Assembly: GCF_000315625.1 (NCBI RefSeq)
Contig: NW_005434567.1
Coordinates: 1 to 26,279, forward strand
Direction: 5' to 3'
Source: Guillardia theta CCMP2712
Taxonomy: Eukaryota; Cryptophyceae; Pyrenomonadales; Geminigeraceae
Length of the DNA stretch: 26,279 nucleotides
Part shown: positions 1-8,955 of the stretch, piece by piece
Layout: each line of letters opens with the position of its first letter
Numbering within the stretch: the stretch's first letter is position 1
Made by a program: the position numbers and the translations under genes
Notes under the pieces: model-generated
What the model was told of the DNA's origin: nothing
Databases searched by the model: none
The model's input: the letters and a program-made list of their open reading frames with translations, nothing else

Positions 1-72
<72 letters not shown>

Positions 73-240
73 GGAAAGGAGGAAGGGGAGGGGGAGGGGG
101 AAATAAGGAGGAGGAGAACAAAGCGAAAGAAGTAAGAAGGAGGATGGAGGAGGTGGGAGAAGTTGGAAGGTGAGAATGGAAGGATGAGGCTGTAGATAAA
201 GGAGGAGGAAGCGACAGAATACCTCGTCATCAGCTGCGAG
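1..240. repeat. (GA)n microsatellite followed by purine-rich sequence
   Basis: Positions 1-56 are an uninterrupted GA dinucleotide array. It degrades into a G/A-only stretch to about 120 and then purine-biased sequence to about 200. No coding frame of convincing composition is visible. The array begins at the window edge, so its full length is unknown. Confidence 0.95.
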
Positions 241-288
241 CACTGACAGGTCAAGAAGCATGAGCGCAAGAACAGACAGCAAGGAATG

Positions 289-955
289 TCAGGCACCTTT
301 CCTCTGCGAGATGCTGCCCTCCTCGAAGATAACCATCGACCCGTCTTGTTTCCTCAGCACACCGCTGAAAGGCTTCCCCTCTGCTACTTGCCCCTCGAAC
401 CTCGACCCGTTCCTCCATCGTATCCTCCCTCGGCCTGTCGCTCGGTTGACGTCCGCTGCCACCTCCTCTCCTCTCTCCTCTCCTCTCCTCTCCTCTCCTC
501 TCCTCTCCTTCCCCTCCTTTCCTTCTCTCATCTCCCCTCCCTCTCTCCCCTCCCTCTCTCCCCTCCTCTCCTCTCCTCCGTTCTGCTCTCCTCTCCTCTC
601 CTTTCATCACGCGCTCACCTTCAGGTACGCCATTCTTCCACTCTCCTTCATATCGGATCATGGTGTCGCAGTACAGAATGCAGCCTTGCCCATGCGGGAG
701 CCCGTCCTCGTCCCGTCCTCCCACATACACGTCCTTGCTCGGCCTGCCCTCTCTTTCCTTCTCCAAGTCGTCGAGCAGTCGTGACAGTTGGATGTTGTAC
801 ACATCCATGTGCGAGTCGATCTCCTCCTCCTCCTCCTCGTGTCTGCCGCGTTCGCTACTATCGCTGTTCTCACCGGCGAGGTACGCGTCCTGATCCATCA
901 TCTGATCTGGCACCAGGCTCAGCTGCTCCTCTTTAGTATACGTCGCTTCTCTCTC
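289..955 (-). CDS. MORN-repeat protein, two 3' exons (5' end unresolved)
   Basis: Two minus-strand exons, 955-619 and 434-289, join across a 184-bp GT-AG intron (618-435). The join restores one frame through VPEG/RGRIRW, giving tandem MORN-type units: YVGGRDEDGLPHGQG, YEGEWKNGVPEGRGRIRW, then FEGQ and FSGVL. MORN repeats (consensus YxGxWxxGxxxGxG) bind membranes or act as protein scaffolds and are common in flagellar and cytoskeletal proteins. Upstream of the repeats is an acidic, probably coiled segment with six consecutive glutamates and LSRLLDDLEKE. The stop is at 291-289. The 5' end is open: the frame has an in-frame stop a little further upstream and a CAG acceptor at 958-956, so a first exon probably lies to the right. 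Otherwise the first in-frame ATG is at 901. The intron is GA-rich on the coding strand almost to its 3' end, so it lacks a usual polypyrimidine tract. Family call is firm; specific function is unknown. Confidence 0.8.
461..609. repeat. CTCTC-type pyrimidine low-complexity tract inside the MORN gene intron
   Basis: Plus-strand repeats of CTCTC and CCTCTC run from about 461 to 609 and fill most of the 435-618 intron. They produce spurious serine/proline-rich reading frames on the plus strand and arginine/glutamate-rich frames on the minus strand. Confidence 0.9.
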
Positions 956-1435
956 CTGATGTTTCACGACTCATGACGACAACTTGACCTCCTCTCGCTC
1001 ACCACCTATCCTTCTACCATCTCTCTCTCTCACACACACAGTGGAAGCATCAGGATCCGAAGCTCTAGCCCAACTTCAACTCAATCAGTGCCGTTCACGG
1101 TTAGCAGGCTTCAAGTCGAGTCCTCCCCTCCTCCAAGCAGAGCCTCACGGTACGGTCCGACGGTCACTGGAGCCTGACTGAGCTGACTGATCCGCCATGT
1201 ACGGTCGCCGTCATCGCCGCCACTCAGCCTCCTCTTGCGTTCGCAAGTTCGACATGGCCAGGACTCCAGGCCCGTACGACGATAGTTACCACGACCGTTG
1301 AAAATCCGTTGCTACTGCAACCCCCGATGCAACGAAATTGATAGTTCTGACCACCATAGGAAAAGCGAGTCTGCCTCAGAGTCTTGAATAGGAAAAAGTT
1401 TAGTCAAGGTAATTGAGCCAGCACGTGCGGTCGCC
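956..1435. other. Divergent intergenic region between the MORN and bystin genes
   Basis: This roughly 480-bp spacer separates two genes transcribed away from each other. It should hold both promoters and probably a 5' exon of the MORN gene. It contains a short CT/CA run at about 1020-1041. I see no TATA box or other motif I would defend. Confidence 0.5.
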
Positions 1436-3182
1436 ATGGCCAAAGGAATGCGCAACAGAGACGAGGAGGGGGACGCGGGGAGGAAGAGGAAGGCAGCCAA
1501 GACAGATGCCTCCAGCAGGCCGACGCTAGAAGCTCAGATGAAGGGCGAGGAGACGGCAATGCCCCAGCCCAGGAAGAATCAGAAGAAGCCTCTCAAGTCG
1601 AGGATCTTCAAGAAGTTGAGGAAGGCTGAGAAGGAGGAGAACGACAAGGACGACGATGCTGTCGAGGAGATGGCGGACTCCAAGGTGATGAAGCAGGCTC
1701 AGCTGCAGGCCCTCGAGCTCAAGAAGGAGGACTTTGAGGATGGAGGCGACGAGATGGGTGCGGAGGAGGAGGATAACCTCGAGTATGACAGCGACGATGC
1801 ACAGTCTCAGTTCACAGCGACTTCTGGGATCGATGACTACGAGCAGTACATCAAGGAGGAGCAACAGATCACAGAGGAGGAAGAGGAGGCGTTCAATCTC
1901 TTTCTCAAGCCCAGACAAGGGAAGGTAAAGACGATCGCGGACCTCATCGAGGAGAAAATGCGCGAGCGCCAGACAACAGGAGAAGATGTTGAGATGGAGG
2001 AGCTAGGTTACGACGACATCGATCCCAAGGTGGTCGAAGTTTACAAGAATGTTGGGAAGTTGTTGTCAAGATACAAGTCAGGGAAGCTGCCAAAGGCTCT
2101 CAAGGTCGTCCCTTCACTGTCAAACTGGGAGCAGATCGTTTGGATCATGGAGCCGGAGGCATGGAGCAACCACGCGTACTATGCGTGCACGCGGATCTTT
2201 GCTTCCTGCTTGCAGGATCAGATGGCACAGAGATTTTACAACCTCGTCCTCTTGCCTAGAGTGATAGACGACCTGAAGCAAAACAAGCGCCTCAACTACC
2301 ACTTGTACCAGGCCCTCAAGAAGTGCTGCTACAAACCCGCAGCGTTCTACAAGGGCATCGTGCTGCCCATCTGTGACTCCGGATCTTGTACTCTTCGAGA
2401 AGCCACCGTGTTGAGCTCAGTGATCAAGAAGGTGATGACTGCAGGCTCTTTCAAAGGGTTCTGATGAAAACCTTCAGGTCTCTATCCCAGTCCTCCACTC
2501 CAGCGCTGCCCTGCTCAGACTTGCCATGTCGAAGGTGTACACTGGCTCAGAGTCGATCTTCATCAAGGTTTCTTGCTCTTCTCGCGCTCTTGGCGAGCTT
2601 ACCTCTGCGTCCAGACTCTGCTGGACAAGAAGTACGCCTTGCCGTACCGCGTCATCGATGCCGTGAGCCTCCTCCTCCTCCTCCTCCTCCTCCTCCTCCT
2701 CCTCCTCCTCCTCCTGCCCGACGTGCTCGTGACAGCATGCAGGTGGTGGAGCACTTTGTGCAGTTCAAGAATGAGACGAGAGAGCTTCCAGTCAAGTGGC
2801 ACCAATCCCTCCTCGTCTTCTCGCAGGTCAGACTCCTCGCTCCTGCGTCTCCCCAAGTGTACATGCGAGCTGACTTTGTCTGTCTGTGAACGCAGCGGTA
2901 CAAGAACAACCTCTCTGCACAGCAGAAGGAAGGCATCAAACAGGTCGCTCCGAGTTTGAGTGGAACGTGAGGTATGCTGACGAAGAGTGAGAGTAGGTCA
3001 TGAGGGTACATTCACATTACGCCATCACGCCGGAGATCCGGCGCGAGCTTTTCTCCCAGCAATCTCAGGTGGAGCATGTTGGTTCTTCCTTGTTGTCTCT
3101 CACCCATCCATAGAATGATGCCTCGATGCTCTCGGCAAAACTCAGCACGACCAGTCAGAGGCTAGATCAGATCATGCCTTGA
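1436..3182 (+). CDS. Bystin (ENP1/BYSL), ribosome biogenesis factor, seven exons
   Basis: Bystin/Enp1 is a nucleolar factor of pre-40S particles needed for 20S-to-18S rRNA processing and small-subunit export. Exons are 1436-2431, 2478-2567, 2615-2662, 2743-2826, 2896-2943, 2997-3068 and 3114-3182. All are phase 0 and GT-AG, with introns of 45-80 bp, giving a 468-aa protein. The N-terminal ~165 residues are lysine/glutamate-rich with acidic runs, as in the family. The bystin domain fills the rest: LSNWEQIVWIMEPEAW, RIFASCL, MAQRFYNLVLLPRV, RLNYHLYQALKK, CTLREA, IPVLHSSAALLRLA, LLDKKYALPYRVIDA, ELPVKWHQSLLVFSQRYKNN and ITPEIRREL. Length matches yeast and animal homologues (about 440-480 aa). 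The start ATG sits in GCCATGG, a good Kozak context. The apparent stop after KKV at 2462 lies in intron 1. Identification is near certain; only exact splice junctions are inferred. Confidence 0.96.
2669..2715. repeat. (CTC)n microsatellite in bystin intron 3
   Basis: About 15 CTC triplets lie inside the 80-bp intron 2663-2742, just after its donor GTGAGC. Because it is a triplet repeat it would add leucine or proline runs if retained, but family alignment across the junction (VIDA then VVEHF) shows it is spliced out. Confidence 0.95.
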
Positions 3183-3391
3183 GGGCCGAGTTTATTTTTC
3201 TTTATGTAAAATACAGAATCACTAGATCAACACTGATGGAATTGCGTCAAATCCAAGCTAGGAGTGCTCCTCCTCCACCTGCACCTGCACCCTCACCTGC
3301 CTCCTCGCTTTTCCTCCACCCCCCGTCCTGCACTGAAATCCTCAACCATCACCCCCTTCCCTTCCTTCACCTTCATCTATCGTTCTGATGT

Positions 3392-3455
<64 letters not shown>

Positions 3456-4210
3456 TTGCTCCTGCTCTTGCTCCTCCGCTCCTCCTGCTCCTGCTCCCCT
3501 TTCCCCTCCCCCGCCCTGTTACTCCTGTGCGAGCATTTTGTACCTTTGTTCTGTTCCTACCAAGAATGTGACCACCTACCCTGCCCTATTACCGTTCACA
3601 CCACCTCCAGTTTTCCACCACCCCTACCGTATTCAGCCAGATTGAAGACCCTGAAGCACCATGTACCCTAAGTTTTCAGAAAGAAAATACCGGTACTTGG
3701 TTGAGAATGCCCACCCCCCGAAAGGAATAGTCTCGAAAACACGACCCCTTACCCCCTCCTCTCACACGATCCTCTCCCCCACCCGTCCTCTCGGTATCCC
3801 CTTGGGTTCTGCTCCACGTCGGTCACAGCTCCTCCCCTCCCCTCCCTCCCTCTCCCTTCCTCCCTCCCCCTTCCTCCCTCCCCCTCCTCCCTCCTCCTTC
3901 TCCTCTTCTCGTTCCTTCTTCTCTCCTCCTCTCCTCTCGTTCTCCCCTCTTTCTCGCCTTTCCTCTCCTTCCCGCCCTCCTCTCTACTCAACTTCTTGGC
4001 GCCCCCCTCCCCCCCTCCCGCCCCCCTCCCGCCCCCTCCTTATACACCGAGCCTGAATCTCCTCAACATCGTTGGATACCCCTTCTTCTCTCTTTCATCT
4101 TCTTCCACCTTACTTCTTCATCCGCATAACCTCCACCCTCTTGCCTCCCCCTTCCACCCTCTGACTTCATCTTCTTCCCTCTCTCCGTCGACCCACTTGC
4201 CAGATTGTAG
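3183..4210. other. Intergenic region: hexamer repeat and long pyrimidine-rich tract
   Basis: There is no convincing gene in this 1,028-bp stretch. It holds the bystin 3' flank, a CTCCTG hexamer array (3391-3498), and a strongly C/T-biased stretch from about 3690 to 4200 on the plus strand. It ends in TTGCCAG just before the next gene's ATG. That ending could be a 3' splice site, so an untranslated or short coding first exon upstream cannot be excluded. Confidence 0.7.
3391..3498. repeat. (CTCCTG)n hexanucleotide repeat
   Basis: About 15 imperfect CTCCTG units, with several CTCTTG variants at the right end. The alternating serine-cysteine and all-leucine frames read through it are artefacts of the repeat. 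Confidence 0.93.
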
Positions 4211-5716
4211 ATGTGCAATCATGCGATGGACTGCGCCGCGTGCGGAGGCAGCGGCAGCTTTGAGCAGACAGCAACTCTATCCTTCTCATCTAGGACCGTT
4301 GAGTGCCGACGATGCAGGGGGAAGGGATCCACCATGATCAGGGAGGGGCCAGCGCTCCTGGCGCTGCCCAAGAGAGTGACTTTCTCGAGCCAGTGCCACC
4401 TGCCGTCCATGTTGAAGCACTTTGTGTCGAGAGGAGGGAAGCGGTACACGGTGACGGGCATGCGCGTGATCCTGAACAGGAAGGAGATCGAGTTCGATCT
4501 GAGCGATTTCATCTGTCCCATCACGGGGGACCTGATGAGCGACCCGGTCATGGACAGGCAGGGGCACACGTACGAGCGCAAGGCCATCGAGCAATGGCTG
4601 GAGCGAAGTTGCAACTCACCGATGACTCGCTATCCTCTCTCCAAGGCAGACCTCAAGAGCAACGAGCCGCTGAGGAAGGCAATCCAGAAGTACCAGGACA
4701 AGTCAGTCGGCGAGCGGGCAGATCAGAGTGCAGCTGGCAAGGACCAGGAGAAGATGACAATGAATAGCCTGGAGAAAGAGGAGGATGGTTCCTCCAACTA
4801 CTTGGTGCACATGATCATAGTGAACTTCGCCGACAGCTCCATGCTCTCCTCGTTTCTTACCACCGAGTCCTGTGAGCTGATTGAAGGATCGCCCTTCGAG
4901 ATGATCCTTGCAGAGCCGGTCCAGGGCCTCCATACCTTCACGGTTGTGATCATAGCGGAGTCAGATAAGTTCTACTTCATACATGCTTATCCTTCGAACA
5001 AGATGACTTCAGAGGACAACGTGCAGTTTCGCAAGATGGCTCTGGCGTTGCAGACCAAGGTCCTAGGCTTCCCTCGGGATGTCAAGTCCATCACGTTGCA
5101 CATAAGGAGTGTCTACCGTGTCGAGCAGCCGGGCTGGGACAGGAGCGTCGTCGATTTTGTTTTCGACGACGAGAGCGTCTTCGAGCGCGCAGAGCTGGTC
5201 CAGAGCAGCAGCTACACACGATGCCTCAAACCTCCTGACAAAGAGGAAGCTGCTCCTCAGCCGCGATCCCCGGAGAAGTCCCATCCTCCGCCCAGGTCCC
5301 AGACGCCAAAGTCGCAAGCCTCCTCCTCCTCTCTTGCTCCTATAAGATCCAGCCCTGACCCAGCCCCCAAACAGAAACCGAAGAGTCAGTTCCGTCAGTT
5401 TCCCGGGACTGTAGCGGACGTGAAGGACCACTACAGCATCGTCAAGATTGACGCCGGCGATGGCACGAACAGCTCGGCGTATGTTCCGAGCAAGAAGGCT
5501 GACCCCAAGAAGCTCAGGAAGGGATTGGAGGTCATCCTGATAGAGCAGTGGAACGAGCCCAAGGGGGAGTGGATCGTGGCCTACCTGCGCTTGACCGATG
5601 GGTCGAGAGTCGAGTCGCAGACCCCGCAGAAGAAGAAGGTGGAGCAGCACCAGGTCGAGACTCACGACCTATGGGTTCTCTTCATCCACGACGTGGAGGT
5701 CCGGCGCAAGTCTTGA
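4211..5716 (+). CDS. U-box E3 ubiquitin ligase-like protein with N-terminal half-DnaJ zinc motif
   Basis: A single open frame of 501 aa. Residues 8-39 contain two CxxCxGxG units (C8/C11 and C32/C35), the signature of the DnaJ central zinc domain. Only two of the usual four are present, enough for one zinc site. Residues ~98-163 are a U-box: DFICPITGDLMSDPVM, then GHTYERKAIEQWL, SPMTRYPL and LRKAIQKY. The U-box is a RING-like fold without metal ligands that recruits E2~ubiquitin. Residues ~190-340 form a globular-looking region I do not recognise (MIIVNFADSS, then DFVFDDESVFERAELV). A Pro/Ser linker (~345-390) leads to ~80 residues beginning QFPGTVADVKDHYSIVKID that could be a small beta-barrel of OB or cold-shock type; this is a guess. 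Ligase activity follows from the family. The start is the first ATG in frame, close after a possible splice acceptor. It converges on the SET gene. Confidence 0.88.
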   Translation: MCNHAMDCAACGGSGSFEQTATLSFSSRTVECRRCRGKGSTMIREGPALLALPKRVTFSSQCHLPSMLKHFVSRGGKRYTVTGMRVILNRKEIEFDLSDFICPITGDLMSDPVMDRQGHTYERKAIEQWLERSCNSPMTRYPLSKADLKSNEPLRKAIQKYQDKSVGERADQSAAGKDQEKMTMNSLEKEEDGSSNYLVHMIIVNFADSSMLSSFLTTESCELIEGSPFEMILAEPVQGLHTFTVVIIAESDKFYFIHAYPSNKMTSEDNVQFRKMALALQTKVLGFPRDVKSITLHIRSVYRVEQPGWDRSVVDFVFDDESVFERAELVQSSSYTRCLKPPDKEEAAPQPRSPEKSHPPPRSQTPKSQASSSSLAPIRSSPDPAPKQKPKSQFRQFPGTVADVKDHYSIVKIDAGDGTNSSAYVPSKKADPKKLRKGLEVILIEQWNEPKGEWIVAYLRLTDGSRVESQTPQKKKVEQHQVETHDLWVLFIHDVEVRRKS

Positions 5717-6028
5717 TGCTCTGTCCGAGCCCCAAGTCTCCTCCCTTGGAGAGAGGAGGAAGCGTCAGGGCATCCGAAACTCATATTTTGCATGTTGCAA
5801 TCTTGTAGTCTTCGTTATGTAGAAGTCAAAGTTCATCGCGTTTCTCACCAGCACATAGTTCCGAATTACCTTGATTATGTGAGGATGGAATGAAACACGG
5901 ATACAAGTCAGTTCAGCGTTCTTTATTCATCATATCATTTAACCCGAACGCCTTATCGTTGGGTTATTAACAATTCGATCGAGTGTTCCTTTGGCCGTCC
6001 GAGGGCCCTCAAAGTCTTCACGTCCTCA
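5717..6028. other. Convergent 3' intergenic spacer
   Basis: This 312-bp spacer lies between the stops of the U-box gene (+) and the SET gene (-). It is more A/T-rich than the flanking coding sequence and presumably carries both 3' UTRs and poly(A) signals. I see no reading frame or repeat of note. Confidence 0.6.
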
Positions 6029-7193
6029 TTACCGCTTGAGACCACGGCAATCGGGCGTGGGCTGTCCGTAGTAGGCCAGCACAGCATCGTTGAGCAGCCC
6101 GTAGTCGAAGGTGAGCTCCTCTCCAGCCTGATACTCCTTGGCAGCAGAGATGAAACCACGGTTAGAAGCCTTCTGGGCAGACTCGCGGCGATGGTTGGGG
6201 ATGTCGGAGAAGGGAACCATGAGCTTGTCACCGTTGCCGTTCTGTTGGCCCCACCCGCAAGTGACCAGGGTGTTGAAGCCCCACAGGATCTCGTCACGGG
6301 TGAACTGGAACTCAGGTGGAGCCCATGGCTCGATGTTCTTCTTGTACCACTCGTAGAAGTTGTTGAACGTACGACGCATCATCACTCCGAGGTTGTAAGT
6401 GTTCTCACACCCGGGCCTTCTCAGCAGCGTCTTCATCTGGGGCTCCGTCAGGAACATGATGTTGTTGTACTGCCTTCTGAGGAGCTTGAAGTAGGGGAAC
6501 CAGAACGAGTCCTTTCCAAGCTTGTCCTCATGCACGACATGGAGGATCACCATCAAGTCAGGATAGCACTTGTCTTGCTTGAGACGCTGGAAGACGTGAC
6601 CGGCCTTGCCCTGCCATCTCTACATGAGCAGCTGAAGCATAACAATGGACGTGGCAAATTTTGAGAAGAATCGATCGAGGTGAATAGTGGATAAACTTTC
6701 GTTTCCTACCTTCATAGCGGTCTTCTCATCTAAACGGAGGTTTCTGGGGAAAGAAACGATAGTTTCACCTCTCCTCATGCGCTCCTTGAAGTAAACACCC
6801 TGCCTTCCGTTCCTAACCTACGAAAAACACATCAGAAATGAAGAAAAATCCACATGAAAGCTTACCTTGACAGTCAACTTTGAGCTGATGATCCCTCCAT
6901 TGGAGCGGAACCACTTCACAAAGGCAGTCCAGTCCTCCTGCACCCAAGTCTGACTACAACTAGACGAGTGGACGGATAAGTCCGAGCACCTGGAGCTGCG
7001 CCTGCTGGTCGGCCCCTGAGGCTGCACCCTGGTCTCCAGCAGCAACGTCGCCCCCAGCAGACCCCGACGCGACATCGGTTCCTCCACCTTGCTTCTGCTT
7101 GTCTCCGAGGTTCACAAAGAACTGACCCGTTACGATGCCACTCGCCAGGAGGATCACGGCAACGTGTAACAGCAGGTGCGCTGTCTTCGCCAT
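6029..7193 (-). CDS. SET-domain protein methyltransferase (SETD3/Rubisco-LSMT type) with N-terminal signal peptide
   Basis: Four minus-strand exons (7193-6990, 6937-6866, 6817-6710, 6619-6029) with GT-AG introns of 52, 48 and 90 bp join in phase 0 to a 324-aa protein. SET enzymes move methyl groups from S-adenosylmethionine to lysine or histidine. The split, alpha-helix-interrupted organisation seen here is typical of the SETD3/LSMT group. Visible elements: EDWTAFVKWFRSNGG (~69-83), the N-SET segment GRQGVYFKERMRRGETIVSFP, an insert helix region (PYFKLLRRQYNNIMF), the cofactor motif as PFSDIPNHRRES (NH at 270-271), and GEELTFDYG with catalytic-type Tyr 301. Residues 1-25 are a hydrophobic signal peptide (HLLLHVAVILLASGIVTG) followed by QFF, then a Gly/Ala/Gln linker. 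A Phe at or next to the cleavage site is the hallmark of bipartite plastid targeting in cryptophytes and other red-lineage algae, so plastid or periplastid location is plausible. ATG 7193 was chosen; one three codons upstream (7202) also works. Confidence 0.85.
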
Positions 7194-7445
7194 GCTGTGC
7201 ATTGAGTTAGCGAATGGAGCCGGGGCTGCCAGATGGCAGGTGCGGGTTCGAGCATGGGATTGTGAGGAGCAGCAGGAAGCTACGAAGGGTTTCCTTTGTC
7301 TATCCAAACAAAAAGAAGAATCTAGGTAGAACTGTAATGCTCGTCCTTCTGGCAGATTGTTTCCCAAGGTTGTAATACTCTATTGCATGACTAAACTTCC
7401 CCATGAATTGCAAATAGAAATATTCTCATCCACTCACCTGCTCCT

Positions 7446-7490
7446 GACTGTCTAATGCCCTTGCACTCCTGACTGTCTAATGCCCTTGCA
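7446..7490 (+). repeat. Short tandem duplication
   Basis: The phrase CTCCTGACTGTCTAATGCCC occurs twice in immediate succession (first copy from about 7441, second from about 7467; period about 26 bp). Confidence 0.8.
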
Positions 7491-7904
7491 TGATTCATCT
7501 CTTCAGTGCGCACACTTTTCCAACTGATACATTATCCCTTCCTACCCCTCCGCTTGATCAGCATGCACCTGTGTATACCAGGCGCTCGTTCAACATAACC
7601 ATTTCATGTTGCAATGCTACATATTCTCCACTCCCGCACATTTCCACTCATGTCGCTTCGTCGCATCTCCTTCCCTCCATTACTTCGATCCTCTGCATGC
7701 GTCTCCCGCCATCCTCTCCCACTACCCTTCCACCCCACCGACCTCACCACCCTAGCATTACTACCCCACCTCTAATAGTAAACCTCCCGACACCTGTTCA
7801 GATACCAGGAGGTTTACCACCCCTACAAGTTTATACAAAGTACCCCCCGTCTCCCTTACATTTCCATCGTGACCGCTGGATGGAAGTGTTTCAATATGGA
7901 TTCG

Positions 7905-7929
7905 AGGGTAGGGGTATACACCCTACCCT
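7905..7929. repeat. Near-perfect 25-nt palindrome at a base-composition switch
   Basis: Arms AGGGTAGGG (7905-7913) and CCCTACCCT (7921-7929) flank a GTATAC-containing centre. To the left the plus strand is C-rich; to the right it is G-rich. Confidence 0.85.
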
Positions 7930-8955
7930 ATGAATCATGGGCTCTTGAGGATGTAGACCGCTCGATTCCACGTATGGGGTGGGTGATCATTGCGAATACA
8001 AGGGGTGGGGACTCGGGGACTCTGTGTGAGTAAAAAGCTTTTGGGGTGGCAGATGTTAACAGGAAGGGTGGGGTGGTGCAGATGGGGTGGTTCAACCCAT
8101 GGGGCTGAGGGCCTTGGTACGGGTGTGGCAGATTCACTAGGGGTGGGGAGGTACTCGCAGGGTTGGGGAAGGTAGGGTGGTCACCTGCATGGTGAGTCAT
8201 CGGGGACCTAGGCTCCCTAGCTGGTATTAGGAAAGCCCTATTCAGGTTCTAGCAGTCACCCGAAAAGCATAGGGAGGTCTATGGAAGCTCGGAATAAAAC
8301 AATAATAGTTGTACGAGTTCATTGTAGGACGTAGGATCTTTCTAGTACCCCTTCCTATCTATATAGAATCTTATTAGGCAGTACTGGGTACAAACTGGGG
8401 GGTGGATAGGGTAGGGACGGTTGGCCCGCCGGCTCCGGACAAGGTGGCATCGGGCCCGGAGGATGACAGTCTTTTAGTCACTGAATCCTGCTTCGCCGGC
8501 TGGATTCCGGCAAAAATATAAGATGGTTTAGTCAAATTTGTAGAAGAGGGGGTCGCTATCTGTGGGGTGGGGGTCATTTTATCTGCAGGGAGGGGGTGGG
8601 TTAATCTTGAGAACTGAAAACAGAGGGTGGGGTGGTCAGAACAGAAATGGCAGGAATGCGCAGCAGGCTGGTAGGTCGCTAGTGCGTAAGAGAGAGGAGG
8701 AGGAGCGCGAGAGGTATCATGAGAGAGGAGAGGACGATGATGCGAGGAGAAGATAGCTGCTGAAAGATCATCCCCCCCCTGCCCACCCGCACCATCACGT
8801 GTTGGGTTCTCAAGCAGGGAATTTCAGACCTTTTGGTGGCAACGAGGATCGAGATCGTAGCGCTTCGAGGATCGCTGATACATTTGGTGCCAGAGGCCGA
8901 GCCGCGCATGATGAGGAAGTGCTCATAGGCGATTGGAGATCTGACGAGCCTGACG

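Larger units (their letters stand above)
7194..8955. other. Gene-free intergenic region with C-rich and G-rich TACCC-type islands
   Basis: These 1.76 kb lie between the divergent SET and cNMP-binding genes. The left half (about 7490-7885) is rich in plus-strand CCCC, TACC and CACC words. The right half (about 7930-8170, again 8395-8420 and 8545-8640) is rich in GGGGTGG and GGGTAGG words. A direct duplication of the 20-base phrase TGACTGTCTAATGCCCTTGC occurs around 7446-7490. No frame has protein-like composition until the region near 8800. Confidence 0.7.

Noticed and set aside
2432-2464. Apparent stop codon ending bystin at 2464
   Set aside because: It lies in a 46-bp GT-AG intron; removing it restores the conserved continuation VSIPVLHSSAALLRLA.
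3264-3671. Leucine-, serine/cysteine- and proline-rich frames over simple repeats
   Set aside because: They are translations of the CTCCTG array and pyrimidine tract, with no start context, domain or splice support.
7490-8200. Telomere or subtelomere sequence
   Set aside because: The TACCC/GGGTA words are not in a regular array, switch strands, and occur three times between ordinary genes.
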